Below, in pieces: positions 1 to 13,158 of a stretch of 64,000 nt of DNA; within the stretch, counting starts at the first letter, position 1; each line of letters opens with the position of its first letter. The stretch is from NCBI RefSeq assembly GCF_008831285.2, contig NC_045144.1, positions 16,665,858-16,729,857 of the forward strand. Reading direction: 5' to 3'. Position numbers and translations under genes: made by a program. This DNA is from Nymphaea colorata (lineage: Eukaryota; Streptophyta; Magnoliopsida; Nymphaeales; Nymphaeaceae). The notes under the pieces were generated by a model, which was not told the origin of the DNA, ran no database searches, and saw only the letters and a list, made by a program, of their open reading frames with translations.

Positions 1-1202
1 GAGAGAGAGACTTATAAATGCAACACTATATGTATTATAGATAATCAAATATGTAAACACATACACAATCACACAAGGGTGGCTAATAATATAAAAAAAC
101 ATTCAGATAGATACACACTCAGAAACAGGACCACGTGCACTAATCGCCCCCTCCCCCTGCTTGAAAAGAAAGCGAAACCAATAAAATGCAATACTAATTT
201 TCAAAATTACCAAAGCATTTTTTCAATGAAAAATCTAACACTATTAATTGAAAAAAACAATTAAAATGCATAACAAAACCACAAAAAACACATTACAACA
301 TGATAATAGATATAATTAAAAGTTCAAAAGATCAAAATGAATGGAGGGTGAACAACTAGAGTTAACAAGATACATAGGACCCAAAAAAAAAACTGAAAAA
401 TAAATACCAGTGTATTTCAATGTTATAGAGCATGCAAAATCTTACCATTTACTAAATGCCAACTACTAAAACTCCAATTGCAATTTCTAAAACTAATATC
501 CTAAAAGAAAATCTGGATTAATAATACAATTAGAAGCAAAAGAATATAAATCCTCAATATAATTACAGTTTCTTTGAACACTGTTTAACAACATAGGTGT
601 ATCCAACAGCTTCGTGTACGAGAATCCCCCCCCTTTCCTTCCCCAGCAACTTTTCAATTACCAGTCAACAAAATGTTTAGCCTTTAGCAATAGAAAGGAG
701 AGGAAAAGAGATGTAGAAAAAACAGAAGAGAGACACGTGGCTTTGAGATTTTCCAGGATGTGGTTGTTATGGATATAGCTAAGTTCGTTCTCCTGAAACT
801 TCAATGCAAGAGAAATGTCATTGTCACAGCAAACAGTATCAATCTGTTGGAAACAGCAAAAACTGAAGTAAGATGAACATGACTAAGGAAGCAACTAACC
901 CCTTTAGTGGTATATTCAGATCATAAAGCTTCAATTGCAGGACAAGCTTTCCATTCTCTTTTTCTTTCCCAACATAACCCAAACAGCAAAGGACATTCTT
1001 AATAAAGAAGGGAAAAATTAGGATCCTTTTCTAATTAACCTAGACTGTGACTCTTGATTATTGAAAGCCAAAATTTAAACATAGGTTCACACTTGAATTA
1101 TTTCCAGGATGAAAGAAACTAAAAACTTGTTAGTGGGAATGAAATCATAAGAGCAAGAACGGTCATTTTCCTGGAAATAGAGGCAATTTGTAATAAACTT
1201 AC

Positions 1203-3800
1203 AGGGAATCCAACATATATAAGAAGTTCTCTGTATAAGACAGATTGCTGGAAGGAATGACTGGAGGTCGTCCAGCAGTCCTCAAATATGCTGCCGCTGC
1301 AATTGTAGGTGCCTATGAATGATCAAATTTAATTAGCAAAGGTGAGTTTCTTGATAAACCATATGCAGCCTAAGATATGACCAGAAGTGAAGTCTAAGAT
1401 AAGACCTGATGAAAAGAGGAAAGGAACAAGGATGAATGTCAAATAAAGAGGAAGTGGTAGTTTAACATTAGCGCTGGTTCTCAAGTAAATTTATTAAATC
1501 GGCAATTACAGAAGACAGATAACTGTAAACAAAAGAAGAAACAATATTGTCACTCTTTGACAAGAAAAAATATTGATGAACTCTAGCAAGGAAAGATTGA
1601 CATATAGGACATCAAAATGGGACATACTTAATTAACAAAGAGATTCTGTTCGGGCTAAAATTTGTTTGTCAACATGATAATCCAATGCAAATCTACATCA
1701 ACTTTAAAACAGAGAAAGAAATGACAGAATATTTTCAAAATAAAAAGTTGATTCTGATTCTTTGACTATGATTAAATAAAACCAAATAATTTGAACATTT
1801 TCTTTAAAAAAAAATGAAGAATATATTAGTTTAACTATTTTGTGAACATGTTTGCCAAAGTATTCTGGAAGGGCCTACCTTCCCAAGTACACGAGCTATC
1901 TGTTTGTCTCTTACTTGCCTGGATTTATAGATATCTTGACCCTGTGAAAGAATCCAACAATCAGATCAGAAATAAAAGGATGAAAAAAATGACTTGAGGA
2001 AGTCATCAAAGCCAGAAAATTATCATAGCCTCTGGAGGAAATCTTAAGGGCAAAGATCATTTTCAATTTTGTTCCATAGAAGAGAAATGGCTACTTGATC
2101 AAGTTCTAATTAACATGTTCCACAAGCTAATTTCATTCATTAAACTTTACGAGCATTGGGTGCTAACTTGCAAAAAGGAAAAGGAAAGAAAAAAAAAAAT
2201 CTTCCCTTTGTTTCTTTGAAATAAGATACAAACGTTCCTACAAGATAAATCCTGTACAGTTGATCAACCATATCCATGAAAGTTAGAACTACTACAGGGA
2301 AGAAATATCTACATAAAAGGAAAAATTACATATAAAAAACAAACAATAAAACATGACCACAGTATTTTGCACATTATGCAAAATGTCTAGCCAAGTGCTC
2401 CCTCCTTCCTTGGCACACTTATATAGGCAAGCTAAATCGATGCCTCTCCACAACAGTAGCCACTAGGCTGCTAGATACAACAATGATAAGAACGGCACCA
2501 TCATATACTCATATTAACTCCAGAGGAAGGATCGTCACATTTCTAGCGAGCAGACAAACCGCATATAAAACTAAGCAGTCAATCATCCATCCGACAATGT
2601 GAACGTTAAAAATATAGGAGAATCACTTACTCTAAGAGCAGGGTTAGCGTCGGGGTGGAAGATGGAGAGTGCACCCATTGCACTCACAAGCATCCCCATT
2701 GGATGGGAATCGTGAGGCATTGCATGTATAATGTCCTGGAGCAGGCATACAAAGAAACATCTAAATTCTTCAAACTTTTACGTCCACGGAATTTAAAAAA
2801 AAAATGTTAAAATTTGAACACGTATCAAGCGCCCCGTCTCACTACAGTGGGTGATCATTACGAGTTACAAAGAGCTGCATACAGAAACTACTAGATATAA
2901 ACACAAGGGAATATAGCAATTGATATCGAACCAGGATGCCCTGAGGAACAACTGAATGTTGAGCGAGCACAAATTCCCACTCCGCCAACTGACTCTGCGA
3001 AGGCAAGCTACCGTACACTGAAGAAAGGAAATCGCCAATCAACTTCGAAGGTGAAACATTAAGAATTCATGAACAAGCGAATTAGAAGGCATACAATCGC
3101 CCCTCATGCAGGAATTACAAGGCAAGGGAGGAAATCCGCTCACTCAGAAGATATGCGACCTCCGGGAAAGTGCTGCTCTCAGCCAATTCCTCGATCGGGT
3201 AACCTCTGTACCTGAGAATTCCAGCGTCTCCGTCTATGTAAGAAATAGAAGATCGCACCGGCGCCGTGTTGAGATAGCCAGGATCGTACAGCTTGATCCC
3301 CTTGTCATGCTTGCGTCCGGTCGTCAACTAGGCAAATAGAAAAATTACAGTGAGCTTATGAGGCTCATACAACAGAAACCAAGAAACACCAGAGTAACCA
3401 AAATTGCACCAGAAGCCGCAGAGAAAGAAAAGTAATTCAAGATCCTGATTCTTCCTTTTGGAATGAATTCAACCTCGTTTCCCCAAGCAATGCAGAAATC
3501 AAGGGGGGGGGGGGGGGGTGTTTAGAAAAGGAGGAGGAGTTTTAGAACAATTAGGCGAAATGGAACCTTCTTCAAGTCGGTCGCCTTGATCGTGCCTTCT
3601 TCTGAGACCTCGACGTCGATCTTTTTCCCTGTCCGGTTGTCGACAATCGTCAGGGACCCTCGGAGGTTCGCCGGCAGGTCAGCGACCTCTGAAGCGGAAA
3701 CACGCGAAAGCTCCAAGACGGCCGGAGAAGGGACAAGGAAGTGGGAGGAGATGACAGCTAACCGGTTCTTAGACGCCGACGAGTCGACCCTCGCCTCCAT
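1203..3800 (-). CDS. CSY: Citrate synthase, peroxisomal/glyoxysomal type (5' part, gene continues past left edge)
   Basis: Condenses acetyl-CoA and oxaloacetate to citrate in peroxisomes, for fatty-acid respiration and the glyoxylate cycle. Six exons can be read on the minus strand: 3567-3800, 3144-3327, 2932-3017, 2631-2735, 1879-1941 and 1203-1312. All have GT/AG borders and compatible phases and give about 260 residues. Seen: the conserved stretches [49 protein letters not shown] and [20 protein letters not shown], which match plant CSY2/CSY3 rather than the mitochondrial form. Residues 13-21 (RLAVISSHF) form a PTS2-like peroxisomal signal. The start at 3800 is the first Met in frame with the targeting region. 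The C-terminal half, including most catalytic residues, is not in the window: intron 6 starts at 1202 and no further exon appears before base 1. A 16-base G run (3503-3518) lies in intron 1. Confidence 0.93.
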
Positions 3801-4279
3801 TGCTGCTTCGATCAGAGAGACGAACAAGAGAGAGAGAGAGAGAAGCCGCAGAAAAAGGAGCGGGGAAGCGAACGTCCTTTTCCACGGGAGTGGAGGCCCG
3901 ACGCCGGGATTGACGAGGAAGGATTTTTTCTTAGCACATCCTCAAGTTATGCCAAATTGACAAATTCATACTTTCTTAGTTACTTAACATTTATAGGCAA
4001 ATACGTTCAGGCGAGCTGCTGAAATTAAATTTGCCTATTATAACTGTCATTATTTTGATGAAACGATACATGCAATTTACGAATGAAGCGCGATTGACTC
4101 AATAGAATGACATATAACTACTCTTGAAAATTAAATTTATTTTTTTAAGTAGATGAATATAATAAGTTGCCAATCATGGTCATTGATTGGACGTAATTCA
4201 TAAGATAAGGTTAAAAATGCATAGATAATTTTAATAAAATAATGATGACTGTGTTTATTGGAGATTTTTTGAGATTAGG

Positions 4280-4283
<4 letters not shown>

Positions 4284-4338
<55 letters not shown>
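4284..4338. repeat. TA dinucleotide microsatellite
   Basis: An uninterrupted alternating TA run of about 55 bases in intergenic DNA. Confidence 0.95.
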
Positions 4339-4342
<4 letters not shown>

Positions 4343-5064
4343 ACAATATTTAGTGTTTTATAGATCTGCATCGAATTCTCTTGGATAAGATACGTGGTGG
4401 ATTTTTCATGTACCATGAAAGTGAATATAACCCGCTTCGTCGACACTCGCTCTTTTGCTTGTAATACCAAATGGCCTTTTTGTCCTACACATGAATTCTA
4501 GGTGCCACAGAGGGTTGCACTTTATTTGATCGTCAAAATGAGCAAAAATTGAATCAAATCAGTGATCATTCATAATTGACAATATATATGACTAGAAAAG
4601 AAGTATATAAAAAACAAATAAATGTATACATGTGACACTTTTGTGTACTGATTCAAGTCAAGCTGATCTTTACAACATTGACCAAGACCCTACGTTTGGA
4701 TGTTGAATGATTATTAAGACACCGAAAAACATGTGAAAATATGTCGGATTTGGATTCATAAATATATCATAAATCCAGTTTGATCAAATTTGGTACATCT
4801 GAAAAATGGAAAGACCTAAAATCATATCTCAATTTTGAGCATATATGCAACTCTTGGAAGGTGTTTTGTATGAGAAGAACAAGGTAGTTTTAGAACACTA
4901 CTTTATTGAAACTTTTATAAGAAGAATATCGTGTTTTGAAACTTACTTTCTTATAACAAATTTTATATACACTACATTGATTTTTTTAGCAACGTTGGGT
5001 ACTCATGTCAGATTTAGCAATAATATTTATAATCCCATTCATCTTGATTCTTAAGCTTTTTTTA

Positions 5065-5403
5065 TACGGATGTACAACGAGTGAGCCGAGCAACCAGCTT
5101 AAACTCGACTCGACTCACATATAGTTCGGCTCAAGCTCAAGCTCGACTTGTTTAAGCTCATTGCCTTTAATATATATTTTGTGCTTAAAATTTTCATATT
5201 TTTATTTAAGCCATTTTAAGTTTTTGAAATTACAAAAAATAAGTATTATTATTAAAGGAGTCTAATCGAACTTAATCGAGTCAGTTCATCCAACTCGAAC
5301 TCGACTAGTTTACAAACTCGAGTTATCGGTTAAACTTCAACTAAACTTGTTTAACTTACAAGTCGAGCTTAACTGAGCAGTCGAGCCTGGTTGAACATTC
5401 CTA
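5065..5403. mobile_element. hAT-like MITE, family 1, copy 1
   Basis: A non-coding element of about 340 bp. The ends are degenerate inverted repeats (left tacggatgt, right reverse-complement taggaatgt). The interior is rich in alternating CTCGA/TCGAG-type motifs (gagccgag, actcgactcg). It is homologous over its full length to the copies at 25826-26208 and 40335-40716. It encodes no transposase. Its target-site duplication is not convincing, so it is an older copy. Confidence 0.7.
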
Positions 5404-8400
5404 GTTTTGTTAATGTTGATAGTTTAGAAAATGTTTATTCGTACGTGAACTTTTAATTTAACATGTCAAATGAATTGATGGCGTTGCCCCTTGCTGAATC
5501 AGAACCTTTTCATCTTTCACGTTGTTGAGCATCTTTACTTCGATCTTAACTTTAAAAAACAGTTTATATTTACAAAAAACCTTGTTCCATGTCTCACATT
5601 TTGCTCAAAAATTCCAAGGTATGTGATTCTTAAAACATGAACTGTTCACGGTTTTATCACCTCCTTGAATTGAAAAAAAAAAGGAACTTAATTTCAGCCA
5701 CTCTTCTAAAATTAGAGTGGAAATATCGGGGCCCAAATGAAAAATAGTATCCAAAAGAAAACACAGCGAAGCGATAAAAACCAGCACACAAATAAGGAAG
5801 GAGCGTGTGGCATTTGAACTCAAAGACTTTACGCAAAGAGTGACGTGTTCCGTGCTGATCTTCAGCATAATTACAAGAAGACATCCAAATATTTTCTTTC
5901 CAAAGTTTCTCGTCCTTTAACGGCATCATTTCCAATGTTCACATGGCACGTTTTACATCGTTGGCAGCTTTCACATTATTTCCACATTTTTGGATGTATA
6001 ATGTTTATAATACAATGGTTTTCTTCCAAGTTTACGGCCATAATTCAGAAAATAGCCTTTTAATTTTTATATGAGACATATTTTTGCTGACAAGAGGGAG
6101 AGGAAAGATACTCTAAAAGGGCCGAAGCTGCTTGTCATTTATTTTTATTTTCAGAGTCTAATATCTAATATCCTCTAAAGATTTGGATAAAAAGTAAGAA
6201 CATACATCAACTAGAATGTGCATCCACAGTTTAGCGCCCATAGAAATTAAACTGACGATCAAACGTTCACCCATCCATGAGTATGAACAGCAACACTACA
6301 ATGATCAAGGCATTTGTTTAGGGCATTTTAACATTGTCGCCTTTCACATCCGCTTCTGTCCACTGATTCACCCAAATTTGTTTTTATTTACAACTGGCAA
6401 ACAAGAGCTTGGTGCCTAGTGTTACCTTTCTTCATAGCTTCTGCTGTAGTACTAATTAGGTTGGTTGAAGAAAATGAGATGGATACAAATTTATCTTAGA
6501 GAAATATATAAACAAAAACAAAAACTTATAACCCATTCATAAATTACTGATTAAGAAATTAGAAGTAGCCACATAATATTATAAAATAATTTGGAATTAT
6601 ACACTTCACTGATAAAAATTATTGAAAGGTGCTTAGGAAGACTGCCTTGACCCCACAAAAAGAAAATAACTTGAAATGAAAAGCTATTTCAAAATTTTTT
6701 TTTTTTTAGTTTTCCATGGTTTGCCCTTCTCTGTGACTGTACATGTAGAGAGAGGTATGTGACATTATACATAAGTTGATTTTTAAAAACGTGAATTGTG
6801 AAGTTTCTTTTCTATGAGTGATATATATATTCAATGTAAAAGTGGTTTTTTTAAAGTGTATTTTAGCATTTTCATTCATAAAGCATGTGTTTGTAAATTA
6901 CTTCTAAAAGTTAACGGTTATTTATAATTTTTCAAATGTTAGTTTGTCATCCATAAATGCAAAAAGTGTTAAGCTGTAACTTTTGTAATATTTTATTTTA
7001 ATATAAAAAGAATCTTTCTTTAGGATAATGTTGAAAAATTACAAGTTTTCACTTACCCTGAGTAAGGTTACACATGGACCAGGCTTGCCTCTTCGAACCC
7101 CATACCGAAGTCCAGAGTCGGAGACCGAGCTCAAGCCACGGCCCTATGAAGATTGAACCAACTCAGCTCACTAATGCAGCATGGATTTCAAATACCAATA
7201 TGTTTTACATTATTAATTTTTCATTAAACCAAAATGTTTCATGCTACTGTTTGACATATTGTTTGGATCGTGACAAGATCTAATAATGCAGAGCATTCGC
7301 CATATATACAGTTAACATAAAACTTTTATTATAAACACAGGGCTATAAAGTCAAGCTCATTAAGCTTCATACTCCAGCTGAACTTTACAAATTCAAATTT
7401 GGACAAAAATTTAGCCTTCCTATGTAGTTTTGAATTCGAATTCATAGTATGAATGCGTACCCAGATTCATATTGAATTTTATCTTGTTACATTCTCAATC
7501 CAAATTCTATTGCATATTTGAATTTGCATCTCCTTGAGATACTGGGGTTAATGAATGCAAGGCTAACATAACTCTTATGATTTATTAGCCACGTAGATCT
7601 TACCGTATGCAGTTAGCTGGATAATGCTTCACCAGACTTGAAATGAAATCTGAGTTCAAATGTACGAAACAAAGCAAACTTTTACATGTAATTGGCTTTA
7701 GAATATTCTTTATTAAATTTTGTAATAAAATCTCCAACCCAAATCAAGATCTTCCACTAACATCTGTGTATGCTTGCGCCACTTAAATGCACAAGTAAAT
7801 CCAAATGACAGAAATGCAATTTGGTGATAGTGCAATATTGAGTCAACAGTTTAGCTAAACTAACAAAAGGATGGGGACACCTTCGTAGCCGGGAAGGTTG
7901 AGTGGTAGGGGTGAGGTTTAGTAAGGCGAAAAACCAGAACATGGCATGATATACAGGCAGCTCCTGTTTTAGAGTTTGACACATGAAAACTCAGGTGGAT
8001 ACCTTTGTAGTTGAAAAATAAGAAGAAAAGCATGGTTTAATCTTGTAAAACAAAGTACTGATGATGGATTTGTCGATTTTCAATTCAGGAAATGACTTCA
8101 CCAACTGCCTATAAATTAGGAATGATATTACAAGAAAAACCTTACATACCTTTAAGAATGAACATGTAACCATGAGTTGAAAACCTCCTAGCATATACCG
8201 CAAGTAGCGGAATGCCTGCAACTCCATATGGAACACTCCCACTCATCATGTTCTTTGAAGCTGTAGATGCAGAGCTGGTTTCCAATCATACAATCTCTAG
8301 CAAGTATTGGCCTCAACCACTGCTGATTATGAGAAATAAATAATATGGCAATGTATTTGTTCGAAAGCCAGTTGCAGTATTTTTTTTTTCTGGGTGGGTG

Positions 8401-9370
8401 GGGGGAAATGCATGGTTGGTTGCTATATGCACATATTCTGTAGTATGAGACAAAATGCTTCACACTTTACATCTTCTTTTGAACAACTTCCTGTAACAGT
8501 ATGCACTTAAAACACACTATCAATGCATTGAATACTCTGTTTAGACAATGCACTCTTAAACTATTGCGCTAAAGAATAATCTGTTATTTAGATAGATAAA
8601 AATGGGCTTAGTTGAAAGAACGATATATCAAATAGAAATTAGTTGCTGTGTTTGCTTCAAGTTATTTCATAACTTATAGAGCTGTTCACTGGGGTTGAAT
8701 TGCCAGCTAACTCTAGAGACCAACTTCTGGTATAAATCTATCTGTAAATTAATTGACCAGAACAATATTTGAATTTCCATTGGCTTGCACAAAATACAGG
8801 GTGTACCTTCTAATATAGTTTGGTCTTCCTTCTTATATGTACCAATAAAACCACTGAACTAGCAAGACAAAGGACAGAAACAAACAGCGACATAGGGTAC
8901 CATGAGTGGTACTATCAGTCAGGTGGGGAAAATCAAACGCACTTTCCATTTAGAAAAGGAAGCTCAGTAAGTAAAAAAAAAAGCGCCATCAAAGTCATAA
9001 ACAAAACCATAGTACAGAACTTTGTAATGCAACTGATGTGGCTATGATGTATTAAATACATGCAGAAATGAACTTACAGCAAAGATATGACAAGAGGTTT
9101 ATTATATTATGTAGATATGATGTTTCGAATACATGCAGACCAAGTGCTCGTGATGCCTTCTTGCTGATCAGCATGTCAATTATAGTTTGCTTCTTGTATA
9201 GCTAATTGGTTTTCCTGCATAATTGTTCTTGAAATTGTAAAAGACAGATTCTCCTGAAACAGAAAACATAAGCTCTGCGAATGGAAGACAATACTAATGA
9301 TTGTCTATACAGTCTCACGTTACAACCTTACCACCATGTCCCAAAATGGCGTAGAACAAGTCCTAGGATT

Positions 9371-10988
9371 TTATCTTGCTGAGAAGATAGGTGCAGCATC
9401 CGCAGTAGGTTGTGTTCTTCGTGTATACTTCATAAGCAAACCTTCTGATGAAAGGCCGGGTACACTCAAATCCCTGTACACAAGATTTAGTACGTAAATT
9501 ACACAAGTAGCTCAGACATGCTTTTGTTACAGGAGAGTGCATGCACCTGCTAGACCATAAATTTTTTGAATCCGGCCAAAGAAAATATAACCCAAAAAAC
9601 AATAAAAATACATCACAGAAGAGGAAAACATCTTCAACCTTATAAATGGCTCCAGATGTTGCCATTCCCATCTTTGACGTTCTCTGAAGAGAGCAGCAAA
9701 GCGCTCGGCAGGGGTAGAAGGCAGTGAAGATACGCTAAATCCACGCACCCAAATATCCACTCCTATCTTCTCAGTCAATACTTCGCCTTCTAACATACCC
9801 ATGCTGACATCAATACCTGATGGAACTGTTCGCTTCCATTCTTCCATGAAGTCCACTTCCTTCCTCTTACCACATCTGCCAAGAACTCTCCGCCCATAGA
9901 ACACAGCCACTATCCTTTCGTTCAGGCACCAGACATGACCCTCTTCCTTCTCTTCCTTGCTTCCATTAGTGTTCAAGCAATGAAGCACAAGTGTTGGACT
10001 ATACCCATCATCAACCATAACGGGCAGAACCTCTTCTTCACGAAGAGCATTAGATAACCAACCATGGATGTCCAAATTACGGAACATCATCGTCAGCAAA
10101 TCTTCCATCAGACCATCATCAACCAATCTCCAGTACCCATCAATCTCCACCGCCGAAATTGCTCGTAGACCATCTCTCAGTTCATCATCACTGGCCTGAA
10201 TTCTATCAGCCAAGTCCTGCCATGTATACAACCCAAGCTTGCTATCAGACTCACAGTCATCGGAATCCCCTTTGTACACTCTCTGTTTCAGCAGGGTCTT
10301 AAGCTTCTCAAGCTTCGGCGCCACAAGCATGAGCTCCATGTGTCCAGGGGCAAGTTTGACGACAGATGCTGCTGAATCCGTTACATCGATTTCTGTTTCA
10401 GTCTCTGCTCCGACTGAGTGACAACCTTTAGGGGGCACAAGGAAGACTGAATTCGAGGTGCTGACAAACTTAAGAGCATAAGTTTTAGAAGATGTACAAA
10501 GAACAGCTTCTTCATCGGGTTCGCCTCTGATTACAACCCTGAACCACAGGAAATGCACAAAACCAATTTGATTAAACTCAAAAAATTAGTCGTCACAAAG
10601 TCGTTGACTTAATTCCCCAATGCTCTAAATATTTAGAAAAATTTCGAATAAAAAAACTGACGGTCCAAAATTCAACCAATCGTAAACTAAGCTAACAAAG
10701 GAAAGACCACGAAGACCGAAGTCAAAAATCGTAGTAAATCAGAATGCGCTCTTCCTCGCATGTCGAACAAGAGAACCCAAGATTTACAAATGCAAAAAGC
10801 ATGAGAACGAGTGACTAACGATAATAAGTGCGACCACAAGAGAAAACCACAAAAATAAAAAGGAAAATTACCTACATATACGAAGAGAAAGGAGATGGGA
10901 GGAACCTGTTTAGATGGAAATCTAAAAGAAGAAGCAATGGGTAACCAGAGAGACGAATGGAAGTGAGATAACCACGAAATTATATTGA

Positions 10989-11029
<41 letters not shown>

Positions 11030-11172
11030 CTGTCATCGAGGAATTGGGGGAGGAGGGCATCGTCGACTTCCAAGAGGATAAGTTCATCATGAGGGCCAAA
11101 GGACGAACCGTAACAGATGGGGATCGAGGAATTCACTTCAAGATTCAGTAAAGTCTCCGCTCCCCCTCCCAT
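9371..11172 (-). CDS. DCC1: Sister chromatid cohesion protein DCC1 (CTF18-RFC subunit)
   Basis: DCC1, with CTF8 and CTF18, forms the alternative clamp loader that acts on PCNA during replication and supports sister-chromatid cohesion in the nucleus. Three exons join in phase: 11030-11172, 9639-10538 and 9371-9473. They give 1146 nt and a 381-residue protein ending at TAA (9371-9373). Seen: the N-terminal stretch CYGSSFGPHDELILLEVDD, the VFLVPP and SNSVFL region, a central winged-helix-like segment (WQDLADRIQASDDELRDGL, then EIDGYWRLVDD), and the conserved C-terminus ending LLMKYTRRTQPTADAAPIF. Length agrees with plant and animal DCC1 (about 390 aa). The start at 11172 is the first Met in the exon-1 frame. 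Intron 1 (10539-11029) begins directly with a CT microsatellite. The gene looks complete and intact. Confidence 0.93.
10992..11027. repeat. GA/CT microsatellite abutting the DCC1 intron-1 donor
   Basis: A run of about 36 bases of alternating GA (CT on the coding strand). It starts 2 nt inside intron 1, immediately after the GT donor at 11029-11028. Confidence 0.95.
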
Positions 11173-13158
11173 GGCGCTCGCGCTCTCTCTCTCTCTTTTC
11201 TGCTGTGTGCGCGCGAGGGTTGAAGCGCGTTCCTTTCGTTTCCCGCCATCCCGGTGGCACACCTTGAAAACGGGAAAATAACGCCCATCCGTTTTTCGCG
11301 TTATGTTTTGGGGTGATTCTTAAGCGGCAGACCATATCATGTGACAGTATCCGATTCGATAGCATGGGATCTCAAATCGGGTGCATTCGATTTTTTATGG
11401 ATCTTAGATCCAAGAGAATCTTACATCTGTGATAGCTGTATCAAACTTTTTTTTATGGATCTTAGATCCGAACATAACGCGAAAGTGTGGATTTAAGTTT
11501 GTACCCCCAAGTGTGGATTTGAAATCGGATGAGGGGTGTAGATTTGAAAGCCGTCTGCAGGAATCTGAGATCACTGAGACCATAATGAAGTAAAGAACTC
11601 GATGGTATCGTCACAAAGCAATGAATTACAATAATGTTTCATTTGTGCGTGATACCAAATTGGAAAGCTTTACTTCTTTCTCTTGCATTTCACTTGATGT
11701 TGCACTTTACCTAAAGCCTTAAGGGAATAGCGCCCATAAGAATGAAAATGATAACCAAATTTGAACCAGTCATCGGTTCGACCAGTTACACTATGCCTCT
11801 TGAGCTTTTATGCAACTCGCAACAGATCAAAGTAATAGATCTACAATTGTGGAACAGAAAATTATTTTTCCAGATTCACACGATTTGGCTTCTCTCTATC
11901 TTGAACGCTGAAACCACCTTCTCTAGTAAGTGTTGACTTGCTACTGAGACTCGCTGCTGCTCCTTTCTATCTTTAGTTGATACTATCACATGAACTTTCC
12001 TTCAACACAAGGCTGATCTAAAAAACCTAGACTTTGTATCACTTAGACGGCGTTTGATAGCATCGGATTTGAGATTCTCGTGATTTGAAAATCGGTCAGA
12101 TCCCCTTTTCCCTCCCATCTTATGTTTGACCTAAGAACTTTAGGTTGATGAAGCATGTATTTTACCAATGATCTTTTGTCACGTCAGATCCACAATAGAT
12201 CCATGGATTTGAAATTCGAAATAATCAAGGGCCCCCCTTAATTGTTTAAACGGTCAGAAACTCACGCTTCATGTCCAACAAGTGAGGGAGAAAGTGGGCC
12301 TCTGATTACTGAAATTCAGATATTCAATGATTTCGGATCACCTCATGTCTGAAACGGGAAGAAGTGAACATAACTTAAAAGAGATTTGGAATCTTTTTTT
12401 TTTTTAAATAACCATGAAAAATCTTGATTGTGCTTTCTGGTCCAAACCAAGTACACTTCCGATTGTTTTAAAAATAAATCCGGTAAATAAAATCATGAAA
12501 CAAAATCAACGATAAAAACGTAAGGTATCGGACAATGAATTTTGTATATGACTTGATATTTAATTCTCATCCTTTCCATTGACAAAGACACTCACCATAT
12601 TTGGCAAAATAATTTTTTTATCCATTATTGTGTTAATAAAAGAGTTCTTTAATCCATTATTATGTAAATCTTTCCTAAAGCTGTAGGTGTAAAAGCTTCA
12701 GGGTAATACCAGTTACCACGCTTGCATGAAAATTTAGGCACGCTTTTACTTTGAATATTTAGAGGACAGAATGAAAAATAAGATGTTCTCTCTCGAACTA
12801 GAGTAGATCCAGAGAAGGTTCCCAGATAGAGCTTTACAGTTCAGCTGAAGTCACAAATCAACAAGGCCAACAAACTTTTAGAACAATAAAAAGGGTAACA
12901 ACATGATCCTAGAGAATATTACCAGTACCAATAAGGGGAAAAAAGAGGCCGAATTTAACAATGAAAAGGGTAACAACATGGTCCTAGAGAATATTACCAC
13001 TATCAATAACGGGAAAAAGAAGCCGAATTTAACATTCTTTTAAATGCAGAGAACAGGGGATGGCTTGCTATAGCAACGAAGGCTTGAACTTTACAGTTTC
13101 CACCAAGTATTCTCCACAAAAAGAGTTGATGAAACTAAGCGGAATATTGTTGATGAAG
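11173..13158. other. Intergenic region between DCC1 (5' end) and RPT5 (3' end)
   Basis: About 2 kb without a supported gene. It includes the DCC1 promoter side (CT-rich leader at about 11185-11202). A short AT-rich motif (ttttttatggatcttagatc) appears twice, near 11390 and 11450. Next to the RPT5 stop codon there is a tandem duplication (12884-13033). I found no RNA gene. Confidence 0.6.
12884..13033. repeat. Two-copy tandem repeat, about 75-bp unit, in the RPT5 3' flank
   Basis: Two direct copies of a segment of about 75 bp, each containing gggtaacaacatg, cctagagaatattacca and gccgaatttaac, with a few mismatches. They lie 125-275 bp beyond the RPT5 stop codon, so they probably fall in or just past the RPT5 3' UTR. 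Confidence 0.85.

Larger units (their letters stand above)
3801..9370. other. Intergenic region, no supported gene
   Basis: A 5.6-kb stretch between the citrate synthase 5' end and the DCC1 3' end. It is AT-rich, and the short open frames show no recognisable domain or splice-consistent structure. It holds a TA microsatellite (4284-4338) and a MITE (5065-5403). The citrate synthase promoter should lie just right of 3800, where a short GA run (about 3828-3842) fits a 5' leader. I see nothing else I can name. Confidence 0.6.

Noticed and set aside
735-850. Possible extra minus-strand exon (ALKFQENELSYIHNNHILEN) after a cag acceptor
   Set aside because: It does not match the citrate synthase segment expected after exon 6 (a region like RSYKPNPRLARVLDILF), and I know no family with it. 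It is probably intronic.
3586-3960. 124-codon plus-strand ORF opposite citrate synthase exon 1
   Set aside because: It is antisense to a well-supported exon and shows no homology. It is a GC-rich shadow frame.
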